From Microcoleus sp. FACHB-831 (GTDB taxonomy: Bacteria; Cyanobacteriota; Cyanobacteriia; Cyanobacteriales; FACHB-T130), in the NCBI RefSeq assembly GCF_014695585.1, contig NZ_JACJON010000054.1:23954-87953 (forward strand): a stretch of 64,000 nt of DNA. Direction: 5' to 3'. The notes under the pieces were generated by a model. The model had not been told where the DNA came from. It made no database searches and saw only the letters and a list, made by a program, of their open reading frames with translations. The translations under genes and the position numbers were made by a program. Positions 7,933-16,870 of the stretch are shown one piece after another. Within the stretch, counting starts at the first letter, position 1, and each line of letters opens with the position of its first letter.

Positions 7933-9078
7933 CTAAAGCAGTGCTGGCGCGATCGCATTCAAATAAGGAATAAGTGCATAACCTATGCACTCTGCTAACC
8001 TTGGCGGAACTGCATTCCCGATTTGCCACATTGCTTTCTTCATCGAGCCTGCAAAAATAAAAGTGTCGGGAAATGTTTGCAATCTAGCCATTTCACGAGC
8101 AGAAATGACGCGGTTAAGATATGGATGAATATGAGTACCGCCGTGATTTTCTTTAACAGTCATGCTTGGTTTACCAGGATATTGACGCTTGAAAGCATCA
8201 ACATAACTTTCATATAAAGAACCGCCTGGGGGAACTTTGGCAATGCGTTCTATAAACTCAGGTGAATGCTTAGTCCACTCGTGGTTTATTTCTGGTATGG
8301 AAGTATATGGTGGTAAATCGGAAATAGCTAACTCAATAGGTTTATATTGGTGAGGAAATAATTGAGCTTTTGGATATGGGTTAGGCATCCCAAATCGGTT
8401 GGCAATAAAAATAGCTCGCGGGCGAATTTGCGGAACGCCATAAGCAGCAGATTCAAGAATTGCAACGGAGATATGGGGATAGCCTATAGATTCAAACTCC
8501 TCGCAAATTGCGCGGTATACAGCACCTTGCTGCATTGTGAGAATTCCCGGCACGTTTTCCATAACAACGTACCAAGGACGTATCTCGGAAACGACGCGCA
8601 CAAATTCTCGAAATAGACGATTGCGAGGGTCATTAGGATCGCGTTTTCCTGCAACCGAGAAGCCTTGACACGGTGGCCCGCCTACAACAAGATGGACTTC
8701 GGGAGAAGCAATTTTTTCAAGGAATTTTTGCGAATTAAAGTTTTCAATATCTCCGCAAAAATGATGACATTGGGGGAAGTTTTGTGTATGAGTTGCCAGC
8801 GCGATCGCGTTTATTTCAACACTTGCTATTGGTCGAAATCCTGCTTGAACTAAACCTTGCGTGATTCCTCCCGCACCGCAGAAAAGATCTACAAAATTAT
8901 AGCTAGATGCTGGCGGGGTTGGCGGTTCAATATCAATGAATATTTTGTAGCGATCGCTGTTATTTATTTCTAGTTCGCGTTGGATGCGTTCGTAACGCCC
9001 TAACTTTGCTTTCTTCTGATTTAAAGCAGGTTTTTGTTCTCCCCCACTGGGGGAAAAATAGGGTGGCTTTGATTCCAT
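7933..9078 (-). CDS. DNA (cytosine-5-)-methyltransferase
   Basis: A 381-residue C5-methyltransferase with the motifs in canonical order. Motif I is FVDLFCGAGG (62-71), the AdoMet site. Motif IV is GGPPCQGFS with catalytic Cys137. Motif VI is ENVPG (174-178). Motif VIII is QIRPRAIFI. A target-recognition region follows, then IX/X ending WQIGNAVPPRLAECIG. No restriction endonuclease gene is adjacent, so it appears solitary. In cyanobacteria, solitary C5 enzymes (the M.Ssp6803I type) methylate CGATCG, the core of HIP1; whether this one does is not shown by sequence. A MazF-type pair lies directly upstream. Confidence 0.95.
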   Translation of the reverse strand: MESKPPYFSPSGGEQKPALNQKKAKLGRYERIQRELEINNSDRYKIFIDIEPPTPPASSYNFVDLFCGAGGITQGLVQAGFRPIASVEINAIALATHTQNFPQCHHFCGDIENFNSQKFLEKIASPEVHLVVGGPPCQGFSVAGKRDPNDPRNRLFREFVRVVSEIRPWYVVMENVPGILTMQQGAVYRAICEEFESIGYPHISVAILESAAYGVPQIRPRAIFIANRFGMPNPYPKAQLFPHQYKPIELAISDLPPYTSIPEINHEWTKHSPEFIERIAKVPPGGSLYESYVDAFKRQYPGKPSMTVKENHGGTHIHPYLNRVISAREMARLQTFPDTFIFAGSMKKAMWQIGNAVPPRLAECIGYALIPYLNAIAPALL

Positions 9079-9150
9079 CTTTTCTTCTGCTGAACTAGAC
9101 TAATTTTGAAAGGGATGCCTTTTTCAAAAGGGAGCGATCGCTTTCCACAC

Positions 9151-9495
9151 TCACAACCCCAACGCCCTTCTTAAAGCAGCATCAACCCTATCCATCACTG
9201 GACAAGCGCCAATTTTTCTGTCCACTTCCCGATCTACTACAGTAGCCAGATTATCAGCCACCACAACTGAATCCTTCAACAATCCCATCTGTTGACCAAC
9301 ATCACTATCTTTCTGAATCGGAACTCGCGTTGCTCCCGTTCTGCTCAGGTTAGAGGTGATGAGTGCGACAATTCGTTGGGGGACTCCTGTACTAATATCA
9401 TCCGATTGAACTATCAACGCTGGACGCTTCTTATATGTCCGCAAGTCCGAGCTAGGATAGCGGACAAGAATGACATCACCGCGCTTATAGCTCAT
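9151..9495 (-). CDS. Type II toxin, PemK/MazF family endoribonuclease
   Basis: A 114-residue protein with the MazF/PemK opening RGDVILVRYPSSDLRTYKKRP, then ALIVQSDD, and the middle RIVALITSNL. Such toxins cleave mRNA. The start overlaps the end of the upstream antitoxin gene by 11 nt, the usual antitoxin-first, translationally coupled arrangement. The codon usage does not stand out by eye. Confidence 0.9.
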   Translation of the reverse strand: MSYKRGDVILVRYPSSDLRTYKKRPALIVQSDDISTGVPQRIVALITSNLSRTGATRVPIQKDSDVGQQMGLLKDSVVVADNLATVVDREVDRKIGACPVMDRVDAALRRALGL

Positions 9496-9694
9496 CGTAA
9501 GCTTCCATTCCCGGTGCTTCCCAATCTTCCTTAAAATTCATCAGGCGATAGTACGTCTCTTTAGCTTCTGCTCCTGACCAACCTAAATCGGAAATTAGCA
9601 ATTCGCTGTCAGTTTGCGAGAATTTAGTCGCAATATTTTCTTTATCCACTGACTCTTCTATAGGTTGGTTTTCAATGTTATGGCTTTGCATCAA
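9485..9694 (-). CDS. Putative antitoxin of the MazF-type pair
   Basis: A 69-residue acidic protein (…ATKFSQTDSELLISDLGWSG…, C-terminal NFKEDWEAPGMEAYDEL). The position immediately upstream, the 11-nt overlap and the acidic C-terminus fit an antitoxin that occupies the MazF cleft. I see no AbrB or MetJ DNA-binding motif, so autoregulation is uncertain. The call rests on context. Confidence 0.75.
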   Translation of the reverse strand: MMQSHNIENQPIEESVDKENIATKFSQTDSELLISDLGWSGAEAKETYYRLMNFKEDWEAPGMEAYDEL

Positions 9695-9713
9695 TTTTCC
9701 TTTCTAAATATTA

Positions 9714-10589
9714 TCAATTTGCTAAATAACGCCGCAAGAAACTTTCCAAAGATTCCATTTTCATGGTGAAAATAGACTCCAGATTCGCAATATCCTCCGG
9801 CATACAGAAAAATTCATTGTCCAGCAACGTCCGCAGAGTACCCAAACCTTTATAAACCTTGGGATTTAATAACCCCACTGTACTCCGCACCCCATCAAAC
9901 ACAAACATCGGCGGGTTAATGACAACTGGATCTCTGTTAAAAATCCGGCTAAAAATCCGGGGAATATCCTCGCGCTGTAAAATATCTGAACCGCCAACAG
10001 GCAAAATTTTATTGCGTGCCCCTTCAACTGTTAGCGAATCTACAGCAATCCGCGCTAAGTCGTCGGTACTAACAATAGAAGTGCGGCTTTTCGGGTCGCC
10101 AATTAACAGATAAATCCCAGTTTGACGAAAATTTTCTGCTAGTGGCAACAGATTTGAGGCAAAACCAGAAGGGCGCAAAATGGTGTAATTCAACCCACTT
10201 GCTATCAAGTATTTTTCTACTTCCCGCTTTGCCTTAAAAGTCGGTGCATCTTCATAGCCTCTGTCAGCACCCAATACGGAGATGAAAACAAAATGTTCGA
10301 CACCAGCTTCTTTGGCTCTATCGATTAATTCAATATTTGCTCTATAATCTACCGCTTGAGCATCACCATTTGATCCGTGAGCGCTAATAATGTATTGAGT
10401 ATTTTGACAAGCTTTCTGAATATCTTTGTCTTGTCGCAAATCGCCAATAAATATTTCCGCACCCCGCTGTTCAAATTCTCCGTAGCGAGAGGTGAGGCGA
10501 ACAAATGCCCGCGCCGGAATTTCCTGCTCTCGAAGCCGCCGCACAATCCGGCGTCCGAGTCCTCCTGTTGCTCCAGTTACTAAAACCAT
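9714..10589 (-). CDS. SDR-type NAD(P)-binding protein (NmrA/Ycf39-like)
   Basis: A 291-residue atypical short-chain dehydrogenase. The dinucleotide site is VTGATGGLGRRIVRRL at the N-terminus. It has no full YxxxK catalytic pair in the classical place, as in NmrA/HSCARG and Ycf39-like proteins that act as redox sensors or assembly factors. The middle segment LRPSGFASNLLPLAENFRQTG is typical. The start is the ATG at 10587-10589. It may be regulatory rather than enzymatic. Confidence 0.8.
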   Translation of the reverse strand: MVLVTGATGGLGRRIVRRLREQEIPARAFVRLTSRYGEFEQRGAEIFIGDLRQDKDIQKACQNTQYIISAHGSNGDAQAVDYRANIELIDRAKEAGVEHFVFISVLGADRGYEDAPTFKAKREVEKYLIASGLNYTILRPSGFASNLLPLAENFRQTGIYLLIGDPKSRTSIVSTDDLARIAVDSLTVEGARNKILPVGGSDILQREDIPRIFSRIFNRDPVVINPPMFVFDGVRSTVGLLNPKVYKGLGTLRTLLDNEFFCMPEDIANLESIFTMKMESLESFLRRYLAN

Positions 10590-10619
10590 GATGTCAACTC
10601 AAAACTAAAAATTTAAAAT

Positions 10620-11390
10620 TCAAAACTCTACAATTACCGGGGTATGATCGCTTGGTTGCGGTAACTTTCTCGGTGCTTTATCAATTGTGCAACTAATTGC
10701 TCGTTCGTAGATATCGGGGGTGAGATAGTGATGATCTATCCGCCAACCCCAGTTTCGCCGGAAAGCCGCAGCGCGATAGTCCCACCAACTGTAGTGTCCT
10801 GCTTCTAGGGTAAACTTGCGAAACGCATCTGCCAAACCCAATTCTAAAATCGAGTTTAAGGCTTGCCGCTCTAAATCGGAAGCCATGATGCGGTTTTTAA
10901 AGGCTGTTGGTTCGTAGATATCCCTGTCTTCTGGGGCAATGTTGAAATCGCCGCAGACTACCATAGGGGCGGGGAGGAGGGCTTGCAGATATTCGCGCAG
11001 CACTTTCAGCCAGCCCAGCTTGTAATCATATTTGTCGCTACCTACCGCTGAACCATTAGGCACGTACAGGTTAACAATACGGATACCATCAACAACGCCA
11101 GTTAGTACCCGCTTCTGTTCGTCTAAATCTGATGTACCGAGAATAGGAGAAAATCCTTGAGTGACATCCTCTAAGGGTGTCTTGCTGAGGATGGCGACGC
11201 CGTTGTAAGATTTCTGTCCAGAAACGTAGAGGTGATAGCCTATTTCTTCAAGGGGCGATCGCGGGAAATCTTTGTCCACCACTTTCGTCTCTTGCAGACA
11301 CAGGACATCTATAGGGTTATCCCCCAACCACTGCACTATATGCTCTAATCGGGTGCGTACTGAGTTTACATTCCAAGTAGCGATTTTCAT
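10620..11390 (-). CDS. xthA: Exodeoxyribonuclease III
   Basis: A 256-residue enzyme of the Xth/APE1 family for repair of abasic sites. Motifs in order: IATWNVNSVRTRL, LCLQETKV (metal-binding Glu), NLYVPNG, VVCGDFNIAPEDRDIYEP (active-site Asp/Asn), FRRNWGWRIDHHY and SDHTPVIVEF (catalytic His). I chose the ATG at 11388-11390 (MKIATWNVNS), the normal family start; the upstream in-frame ATG at 11411 would add seven residues. Confidence 0.95.
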   Translation of the reverse strand: MKIATWNVNSVRTRLEHIVQWLGDNPIDVLCLQETKVVDKDFPRSPLEEIGYHLYVSGQKSYNGVAILSKTPLEDVTQGFSPILGTSDLDEQKRVLTGVVDGIRIVNLYVPNGSAVGSDKYDYKLGWLKVLREYLQALLPAPMVVCGDFNIAPEDRDIYEPTAFKNRIMASDLERQALNSILELGLADAFRKFTLEAGHYSWWDYRAAAFRRNWGWRIDHHYLTPDIYERAISCTIDKAPRKLPQPSDHTPVIVEF

Positions 11391-11577
11391 GTCTTGGGCT
11401 AGGCGAAGCAAGTCGGGTAGTGTTCGCCCACATATTAGCAGTTATTAAAGGGCGATTCGCTTTCGCGATAGCTACGCTTTACGCCCATCTTCCCGGATAC
11501 TGCCAAATGATGCGAGTATTTGTATTTGAACAATTTACTTATAAAATATTTGGCGTGTATATATTTTAATTTATCCT

Positions 11578-12462
11578 ATGCTAAACAAGACAAAGCTAAT
11601 TTTTATATCCTTATTTTTGGTAACTTTGTGTAGTGCTTATTTTGTATCTCAGCATATCTCTAACGCTAAAAATTCAACTCCTTGCCGTCCGCAAAGTCTG
11701 ACTTTTACTAGAGTAAATAACGAAGGTAACAAAGACGCTCGTGCTGGGAACTATGTCATTATATTTAACCCAAAATCCCCTGAATTAGATTTTAAAGTTA
11801 GTCTCGCTTTAGCACATGACATTTATGCTAAAAATGCTAACGGCGTCCTTCGTAAAGAATATGTACCTAAAAGATTCCGTGAAATCATAGCTGATAATAA
11901 TGCCAAATTAAATGGTAAATTACCCATTGCTGCAATTAATGGCGATTACATCGATCCTGAGAATAAACCCCAAGGGCTAAATATTTCTAGGGGTGTAGAG
12001 TATTCAGGTGCATTTAAAGATAAGCGGTCTTCCTTCGGAATTTCTGGAGGTAAACCACAACAACGCCAAGCTACTATTCAAGTTGGCAGGAGAAAGGATA
12101 ATTTTCTCAACTATAACCTTGTAGGAGGTAATGGAAGATTTTATCGGGATGGCAAGTTTAAAGATATTTGTAAAGATTTGGGAGAATATGCCTGCAAGCA
12201 GGAAGTTAGCCGTTCTATGGTAGCTATTACTTCTAAAGGATATGTAGTTTTGCTCGTTAACAATTCTGCGCCTAATCAACAACTTTACCCAGATAAATTT
12301 GATAATGTCCTTGAAGGGATAGCTGGAAATTACTGTTTAGGCAATATTCAGGAAGGGATGTTATTTGATGGAGGTTATTCTACAGCAATTTATTTTAAAG
12401 ATAAAATATTTGTTGAGAATTTAAATCCGATTGGATCGGTATTCTTAATTTACAAAAAGTAA
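11578..12462 (+). CDS. Phosphodiester glycosidase family (NAGPA-like) exported protein
   Basis: A 294-residue protein with an N-terminal membrane or signal helix (about 7-26). The domain has AAINGDYIDPENKPQGLNIS and the C-terminal MLFDGGYSTAIYFKD, matching the NAGPA-type phosphodiester glycosidase domain (DGGxS signature). Family members remove sugar phosphodiester caps from glycans. Likely periplasmic or anchored in the cytoplasmic membrane. Substrate unknown. Confidence 0.8.
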   Translation: MLNKTKLIFISLFLVTLCSAYFVSQHISNAKNSTPCRPQSLTFTRVNNEGNKDARAGNYVIIFNPKSPELDFKVSLALAHDIYAKNANGVLRKEYVPKRFREIIADNNAKLNGKLPIAAINGDYIDPENKPQGLNISRGVEYSGAFKDKRSSFGISGGKPQQRQATIQVGRRKDNFLNYNLVGGNGRFYRDGKFKDICKDLGEYACKQEVSRSMVAITSKGYVVLLVNNSAPNQQLYPDKFDNVLEGIAGNYCLGNIQEGMLFDGGYSTAIYFKDKIFVENLNPIGSVFLIYKK

Positions 12463-12481
12463 GGTGGGCATTGCCCACCCT
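12462..12481 (+). repeat. Small dispersed hairpin GGTGGGCA-TTGCCCACC
   Basis: GGTGGGCA (12463-12470) and TGCCCACC (12472-12479) form a tight stem between two convergent genes. Similar elements occur at 41608-41630 and 53696-53712. It probably acts as a bidirectional terminator. Confidence 0.7.
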
Positions 12482-12486
12482 ACAAG

Positions 12487-14145
12487 TTAAATCGTGCAAT
12501 TCAAATCCCCAGCTTTTTGGCTGAAGCGGAGATTCTCGCGGTAGTCTACTCGACAATCAATCACGGCTGGTACATCCTGTGCTAAAGCGTCTTTTAACAT
12601 GGGAATGAAGTCAGCAGTTGATTCAATCCGATAGCCTTTTAATCCCATACTTTCTGCAAATTTGACAAAATCGGGATTGCTGAACTGGATAAAGGATGAC
12701 TTGCCAAATTGGTTGTGCTGCTTCCACTCAATTAAGCCATAACCGCCATCATTGAAAATTATGGTGACGAAGGGCGTACCGACACGCAGGGCTGTTTCTA
12801 ATTCCTGGCAATTCATCATAAAGCCGCCGTCGCCAGATACAGCTACAACTTTGCGGTTGGGATGAACCAATTTAGCCGCGATCGCTCCTGGAATCGCAAT
12901 CCCCATCGCCGCAAAACCATTAGAAATCAAACAGGTATTAGGGCGATCGCAGTGATATTGACGCGCCATCCACATCTTATGAGCGCCCACATCAGAAATA
13001 ACAATATCCTCTGGCCCCATCACCTGTCGCAAGTCATAAATTAGCTTCTGAGGCTTAATTGGAAAACCATCATCATTGGCATACTGTTCGTAATCCGCTC
13101 GAATATCTTCCCGTAATTCTAAGGCGTAAGGTTCTGGTTTGCCGTGCCTGTCCGTTCGTTTCAAAATTTCAATTAGGGAATCGGAAATATCGCCTACAAC
13201 TTCCACTATGGGGATATAGCTACTATCAATTTCAGCAGGAGTAGCGCCAATATGAATGATTGGAATCTTGCCTTCTGGATTCCACTTTTTAGGCGAATAT
13301 TCAATCAAATCATAACCAATCGCAATTACCAAATCAGCCTTTTCAAAGGCGCAAGTTATGTAATCTCGCTGTTGCAATCCTGTCGCCCACAACGCTAAAG
13401 GATGGGTGTAGCGCATGACGCCTTTACCCATAAAAGTATTTGCCACTGGAATATTCAACATCGTGGCAAATTCAGTTAGGGCATCGCTAGCTTCTCCTCG
13501 AATTGCGCCATTGCCCACCAAAATTAGCGGATTTCTTGCGCTAGAAATTGCCTCAGATGCTAGTTCAAGAGTTCGGAAAGAAGCGAAAGTTTTCGAGCGC
13601 GAGTCTTTATTCAAAGGTTCGCCCGTTACTGGCATCGCCGCAATATTTTCTGGCAAATCGATGTGAACCGCACCAGGCTTTTCACTTTGAGCGATTTTAA
13701 AAGCTCTGCGGACAAGTTCGGGCGTAATGCTGGGGCGAACAATTTGGGCGCTCCATTTAGTAACTGGCCCAAACATCGCTACCAAATCGAGATATTGGTG
13801 GGATTCAATGTGCATTCTGTCGGTTCCCACTTGCCCGGTAATGGCTACTAAGGGAGCGCCGTCTAAATTAGCATCGGCGACGCCAGTCATTAGATTAGTA
13901 GCACCAGGGCCAAGCGTGGAAAGGCACACTCCTGCCTTGCCCGTTAGACGCCCATAAACATCCGCCATAAAAGCAGCGCCCTGCTCGTGACGAACGGTAA
14001 TAAATTTAATCGAAGAATTTTTAAGAGCTTCGAGTACGTGCAGGTTTTCTTCACCTGGAAGTCCAAAAATGTACTCGACTCCCTCGTTTTCTAGACACTT
14101 TATCAATAGTTCAGCTGTGTTCATTTGTTTCTCAGGTTGGCCCAT
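12487..14145 (-). CDS. ogdA: ThDP-dependent decarboxylase: 2-oxoglutarate decarboxylase (acetolactate-synthase-like)
   Basis: A 552-residue ThDP enzyme. N-terminal Pyr domain with the catalytic Glu in TVRHEQGAAFMADVYGR, central domain, and C-terminal ThDP site GDGGFMMNCQELE ... FNDGGYGLIEWKQ. By sequence it looks like the large subunit of acetolactate synthase. Its linkage to succinic semialdehyde dehydrogenase just upstream reproduces the pair shown in Synechococcus PCC 7002 (A2770/A2771) to replace 2-oxoglutarate dehydrogenase, by decarboxylating 2-oxoglutarate to succinic semialdehyde. I therefore favour that role. True acetolactate synthase activity cannot be excluded. Start could be seven codons later at 14124. 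Confidence 0.8.
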   Translation of the reverse strand: MGQPEKQMNTAELLIKCLENEGVEYIFGLPGEENLHVLEALKNSSIKFITVRHEQGAAFMADVYGRLTGKAGVCLSTLGPGATNLMTGVADANLDGAPLVAITGQVGTDRMHIESHQYLDLVAMFGPVTKWSAQIVRPSITPELVRRAFKIAQSEKPGAVHIDLPENIAAMPVTGEPLNKDSRSKTFASFRTLELASEAISSARNPLILVGNGAIRGEASDALTEFATMLNIPVANTFMGKGVMRYTHPLALWATGLQQRDYITCAFEKADLVIAIGYDLIEYSPKKWNPEGKIPIIHIGATPAEIDSSYIPIVEVVGDISDSLIEILKRTDRHGKPEPYALELREDIRADYEQYANDDGFPIKPQKLIYDLRQVMGPEDIVISDVGAHKMWMARQYHCDRPNTCLISNGFAAMGIAIPGAIAAKLVHPNRKVVAVSGDGGFMMNCQELETALRVGTPFVTIIFNDGGYGLIEWKQHNQFGKSSFIQFSNPDFVKFAESMGLKGYRIESTADFIPMLKDALAQDVPAVIDCRVDYRENLRFSQKAGDLNCTI

Positions 14146-14190
14146 TTGACTTTCCCCCCACTTCCCTTAGCTATTAGCAAATTGATGTAT

Positions 14191-14260
14191 GATTTTAGAT
14201 TGGTGGAGGTCGGAGTTTCTCCGCTTCCAATGATTTTGGATGTATCACCAATCTAAAATC
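14191..14260. repeat. Long inverted repeat between the two TCA-bypass genes
   Basis: GATTTTAGATTGGTG (14191-14205) pairs perfectly with CACCAATCTAAAATC (14246-14260). An inner imperfect stem, TGGAGGTCGGAG/CTCCGCTTCCA, lies within. The 70-nt element could attenuate the downstream gene or stabilise the upstream mRNA, or be a small mobile repeat. Confidence 0.7.
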
Positions 14261-14287
14261 TAAAATTTCAAATCGCGTTGACTGCTA

Positions 14288-15655
14288 TCACTTCACCCAA
14301 ACGCTTTTGACATTGACAAATTCGTGAATACCCTGGATACTTAATTCGCGTCCATATCCGGAACGCTTGATACCTCCAAATGGCAGACGCGGATCGGATT
14401 TGACCATGCCGTTGATAAAGACGGCTCCAGCTTCGATTTCATTAATTAAGCGATCGCGCTCCTCTTCTACGTTAGTCCAAGCGCTGGCTCCCAAACCAAA
14501 TGATGTATTGTTAGCCATAGCGATCGCCTCATCAATATCCGCTACCCTGAATAGCAGCGCCACTGGCCCAAAAAATTCTTCATGACTGGCAGGGCTGCCT
14601 TCTGGAATGTCCGTTAAAATTGTTGGCAGATAAAAATTCCCAGCCCTATCCGATAACGGCTTCCCCCCTGTAAGAACTTTTGCCCCCATCGCCGCGCTTT
14701 CTTGAACTTGTTTGTCTAAGTCTTTGAGAATTGATGGAGTTGCCAGCGGCCCTAAGTCTGTTTCCGGATTCATAGGATCGCCTACTTTCAAGGCCTGAAG
14801 TTTTTCCACCATGCGACGTTCAAATTCATCAGCTATGGCTTCAACGACGATAAACCGTTTCGCAGCAATGCAAGATTGACCGGTATTGATCATCCTGGCT
14901 GTAACCGCAGTAGATACAGCAGCTTCTAAATCCGCACTCTCTAGGACAATATACGGGTCGCTACCCCCCAATTCCAAGACTGTTTTTTTAATTTGTTTCC
15001 CTGCGGCGGCGGCGAGGCTCATCCCCGCGGGTTCGCTTCCTGTAAGTGTTGCGGCCTTAACACGCTCGTCGTTAATTATGAGTTCAACTTTATCTGCACC
15101 TACGAGCAAAGTTTGAAATACCCCATCTGGGAAACCTGCCCGCTGCATAATTTCCTCAATTGCCAAAGCACACTGAGGCACGTTGGAGGCGTGTTTGAGC
15201 AATCCGACATTGCCAGCCATTAATGCTGGTGCTGCAAAGCGAAAGACTTGCCAGAAGGGAAAATTCCAAGGCATTACGGCAAGTATTACGCCGAGGGGCG
15301 CATATCTCACAAAACTATGACTGGCATCGGTTTGGGCTGGTACGTCGGCGAGGAATTGGGCGGCGTTTTCGGCGTAGTAGCGGCAAACTGAAGCGCATTT
15401 TTCTACTTCTGCGATCGCGCTTTTCACAGTCTTTCCCATTTCCAGGGTCATTGTTTTCGCGAAGCGATCGCGATCGCCCTCTAATATATCCGCTGCTTTT
15501 TTCAGCCATTCCCCCCTTTGTTCCATTGGCGTTTGGCGATACTGCACAAATGCCTGTTGTGCCTTTTCTAGCTTGAGTAAAACTTCCGCATCTGTAAGCG
15601 CATTAAATGTCTTGATAGTTTCCCCAGTTGCTGGGTTAATTGTAGCGATCGCCAT
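14288..15655 (-). CDS. ssaD: Succinate-semialdehyde dehydrogenase, NAD(P)-dependent
   Basis: A 455-residue aldehyde dehydrogenase. Cofactor and active-site elements: MPWNFPFWQVFR (128-139), TLTGSEPAG (203-211), LELGGSDP with general base Glu228, and INTGQSCIAAKRF with nucleophile Cys262; C-terminal PFGGIKRSGYGRELS. It oxidises succinic semialdehyde to succinate. It is the first gene of an operon with the decarboxylase; together they complete the cyanobacterial TCA cycle without 2-oxoglutarate dehydrogenase. The length matches short SSADHs (about 454). Confidence 0.9.
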   Translation of the reverse strand: MAIATINPATGETIKTFNALTDAEVLLKLEKAQQAFVQYRQTPMEQRGEWLKKAADILEGDRDRFAKTMTLEMGKTVKSAIAEVEKCASVCRYYAENAAQFLADVPAQTDASHSFVRYAPLGVILAVMPWNFPFWQVFRFAAPALMAGNVGLLKHASNVPQCALAIEEIMQRAGFPDGVFQTLLVGADKVELIINDERVKAATLTGSEPAGMSLAAAAGKQIKKTVLELGGSDPYIVLESADLEAAVSTAVTARMINTGQSCIAAKRFIVVEAIADEFERRMVEKLQALKVGDPMNPETDLGPLATPSILKDLDKQVQESAAMGAKVLTGGKPLSDRAGNFYLPTILTDIPEGSPASHEEFFGPVALLFRVADIDEAIAMANNTSFGLGASAWTNVEEERDRLINEIEAGAVFINGMVKSDPRLPFGGIKRSGYGRELSIQGIHEFVNVKSVWVK

Positions 15656-16038
15656 TATATGAAGCCTCCAATACTAAATTGACTGGGCTAGTAATTATAC
15701 TCAGTCATTTTTACCTTTCTAATCTTTAAGATCAGACTAATATTGTATTTTGCGAACCATATCTCGCTTTTATGAATGCAAAGCTCCCTTACAATAGTTG
15801 TAGGTTTTTAACAAAATTTTTATATTTTTGTAATTTTTATGTAGAATAACGAGTAATGTAGTATTTTCAATTCGCTTGACCCGTCTTTTCCGATCCATAA
15901 GCAACCACAATCAACCTTGTGGATCAAAACGAGCCGGTCCTTTACAAGCGCCGCACAGCCGCTTGGGGAGTGCCTCGTCAATTGTTGTGATGAGGATGAA
16001 CGCCAATACACGACTTCCCACAATATAGGAGGGGTAAA
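15656..16038. other. Divergent intergenic region and leader copy 1
   Basis: The left half is the AT-rich promoter region of ssaD. From 15929 it becomes the leader of the receiver gene, which is repeated upstream of the second module (see 17410-17521). Confidence 0.6.
15929..16038 (+). repeat. Duplicated leader, copy 1
   Basis: ACGAGCCGGTCCTTTACAAG and the following CAGCCGCTTGGGGAGTGCCTCGTC match, with few changes, the sequence starting at 17410. The CCTCGTCA...TGATGAGG segment could form a hairpin. It ends in an AGGAGGGG ribosome binding site. Confidence 0.7.
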
Positions 16039-16485
16039 TTGGAACTTTCCCACCGTAGCGGAACAAAATTTTCCATCGTCGGCGGTCAGACCTGTCTGGA
16101 TAGAGGTAGCCAGGTCTTGGCTGTCGATGATGATGAAGACAACTTGCTCCTAGTAACTTACGCTCTCGAACCGCTAAATTGCTCTATCATTACCGCTGGA
16201 GATAGTCAGACTGCTCTAGAAAAAGCACAACAGTACCAACCAGATTTGATTTTGTTAGATATTCTGCTTTTCCGCTCCAATGGTTTGGACTTTCTGCATC
16301 AACTTAGGAAAGATCCAAAAACCATGAGTATTCCAGTTGTGGCCGTTACTGCTATGGCAAGGCCAGAAGACAAAGAGCGAATTCTGATGGCAGGCTGCAA
16401 TGACTACATCAGTAAGCCCTATATGCTGGAGGATATGGAAGCGATGGTTTGCCGTTATCTCAAGGGGACAGCGGCGCTTTGTTGA
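16039..16485 (+). CDS. Receiver-only response regulator (copy 1)
   Basis: A 148-residue CheY-like protein. Acidic pocket VDDDED, phosphoacceptor Asp in LILLDILLFRSNG, Thr in VVAVTAM, Lys in DYISKPYM; no output domain. The start is TTG, supported by a strong AGGAGGGG site 5 nt before it and by alignment to copy 2 (MELS...). In copy 1 the usual Pro after the phosphorylation site (LDIMLP) is replaced by LDILLF. It overlaps the convergent DUF2294 gene by 26 nt. Probably signals through protein contact. Confidence 0.85.
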   Translation: MELSHRSGTKFSIVGGQTCLDRGSQVLAVDDDEDNLLLVTYALEPLNCSIITAGDSQTALEKAQQYQPDLILLDILLFRSNGLDFLHQLRKDPKTMSIPVVAVTAMARPEDKERILMAGCNDYISKPYMLEDMEAMVCRYLKGTAALC

Positions 16486-16870
16486 CTTTGGTTATGGAGT
16501 CACAATGGCGAAATTCGGGCACTTGCTCTAAAACAGCGATCGCGCCCAGGCGACCTGTTTCTAAAGTGGCATCGCTGAGCAATTCCACGACAGATAGCCC
16601 CATCACTTCTTGAATCAACGCCTTCATATGCGGTTGAAAGGCTTTGTATAAATCAAACCGGACTTTTGAGGCCAACTCCGCATTCCCGTTATTAACTAGA
16701 AGTTGCTCGGCTGGAGTTACAGAACCCTCAATAACAATAGCCAACTTTTCATCAAATAGTTGGCAAGTTACTTTCGCGGGTTGGTGTTCCAGACAAGTTC
16801 GGTACAAAGCCTGGATACGCTGCGCGAGCAATCGTTCTATTTGCTTGCGTGTCAGTTGAGATGTTTCCAT
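16460..16870 (-). CDS. DUF2294 protein (copy 1)
   Basis: A 136-residue DUF2294-domain protein (TRKQIERLLAQRIQALYRTC, then EHQPAKVTCQLFDEKLAIVI, EVMGLSVVELLSDATLETGR, TGxIAVL-like end). Family function unknown. It is convergent with, and overlaps, the receiver gene. The closest relative here is the protein at 18193-18567, pointing to local duplication. Start METSQL at 16870. Confidence 0.85.
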   Translation of the reverse strand: METSQLTRKQIERLLAQRIQALYRTCLEHQPAKVTCQLFDEKLAIVIEGSVTPAEQLLVNNGNAELASKVRFDLYKAFQPHMKALIQEVMGLSVVELLSDATLETGRLGAIAVLEQVPEFRHCDSITKVNKAPLSP

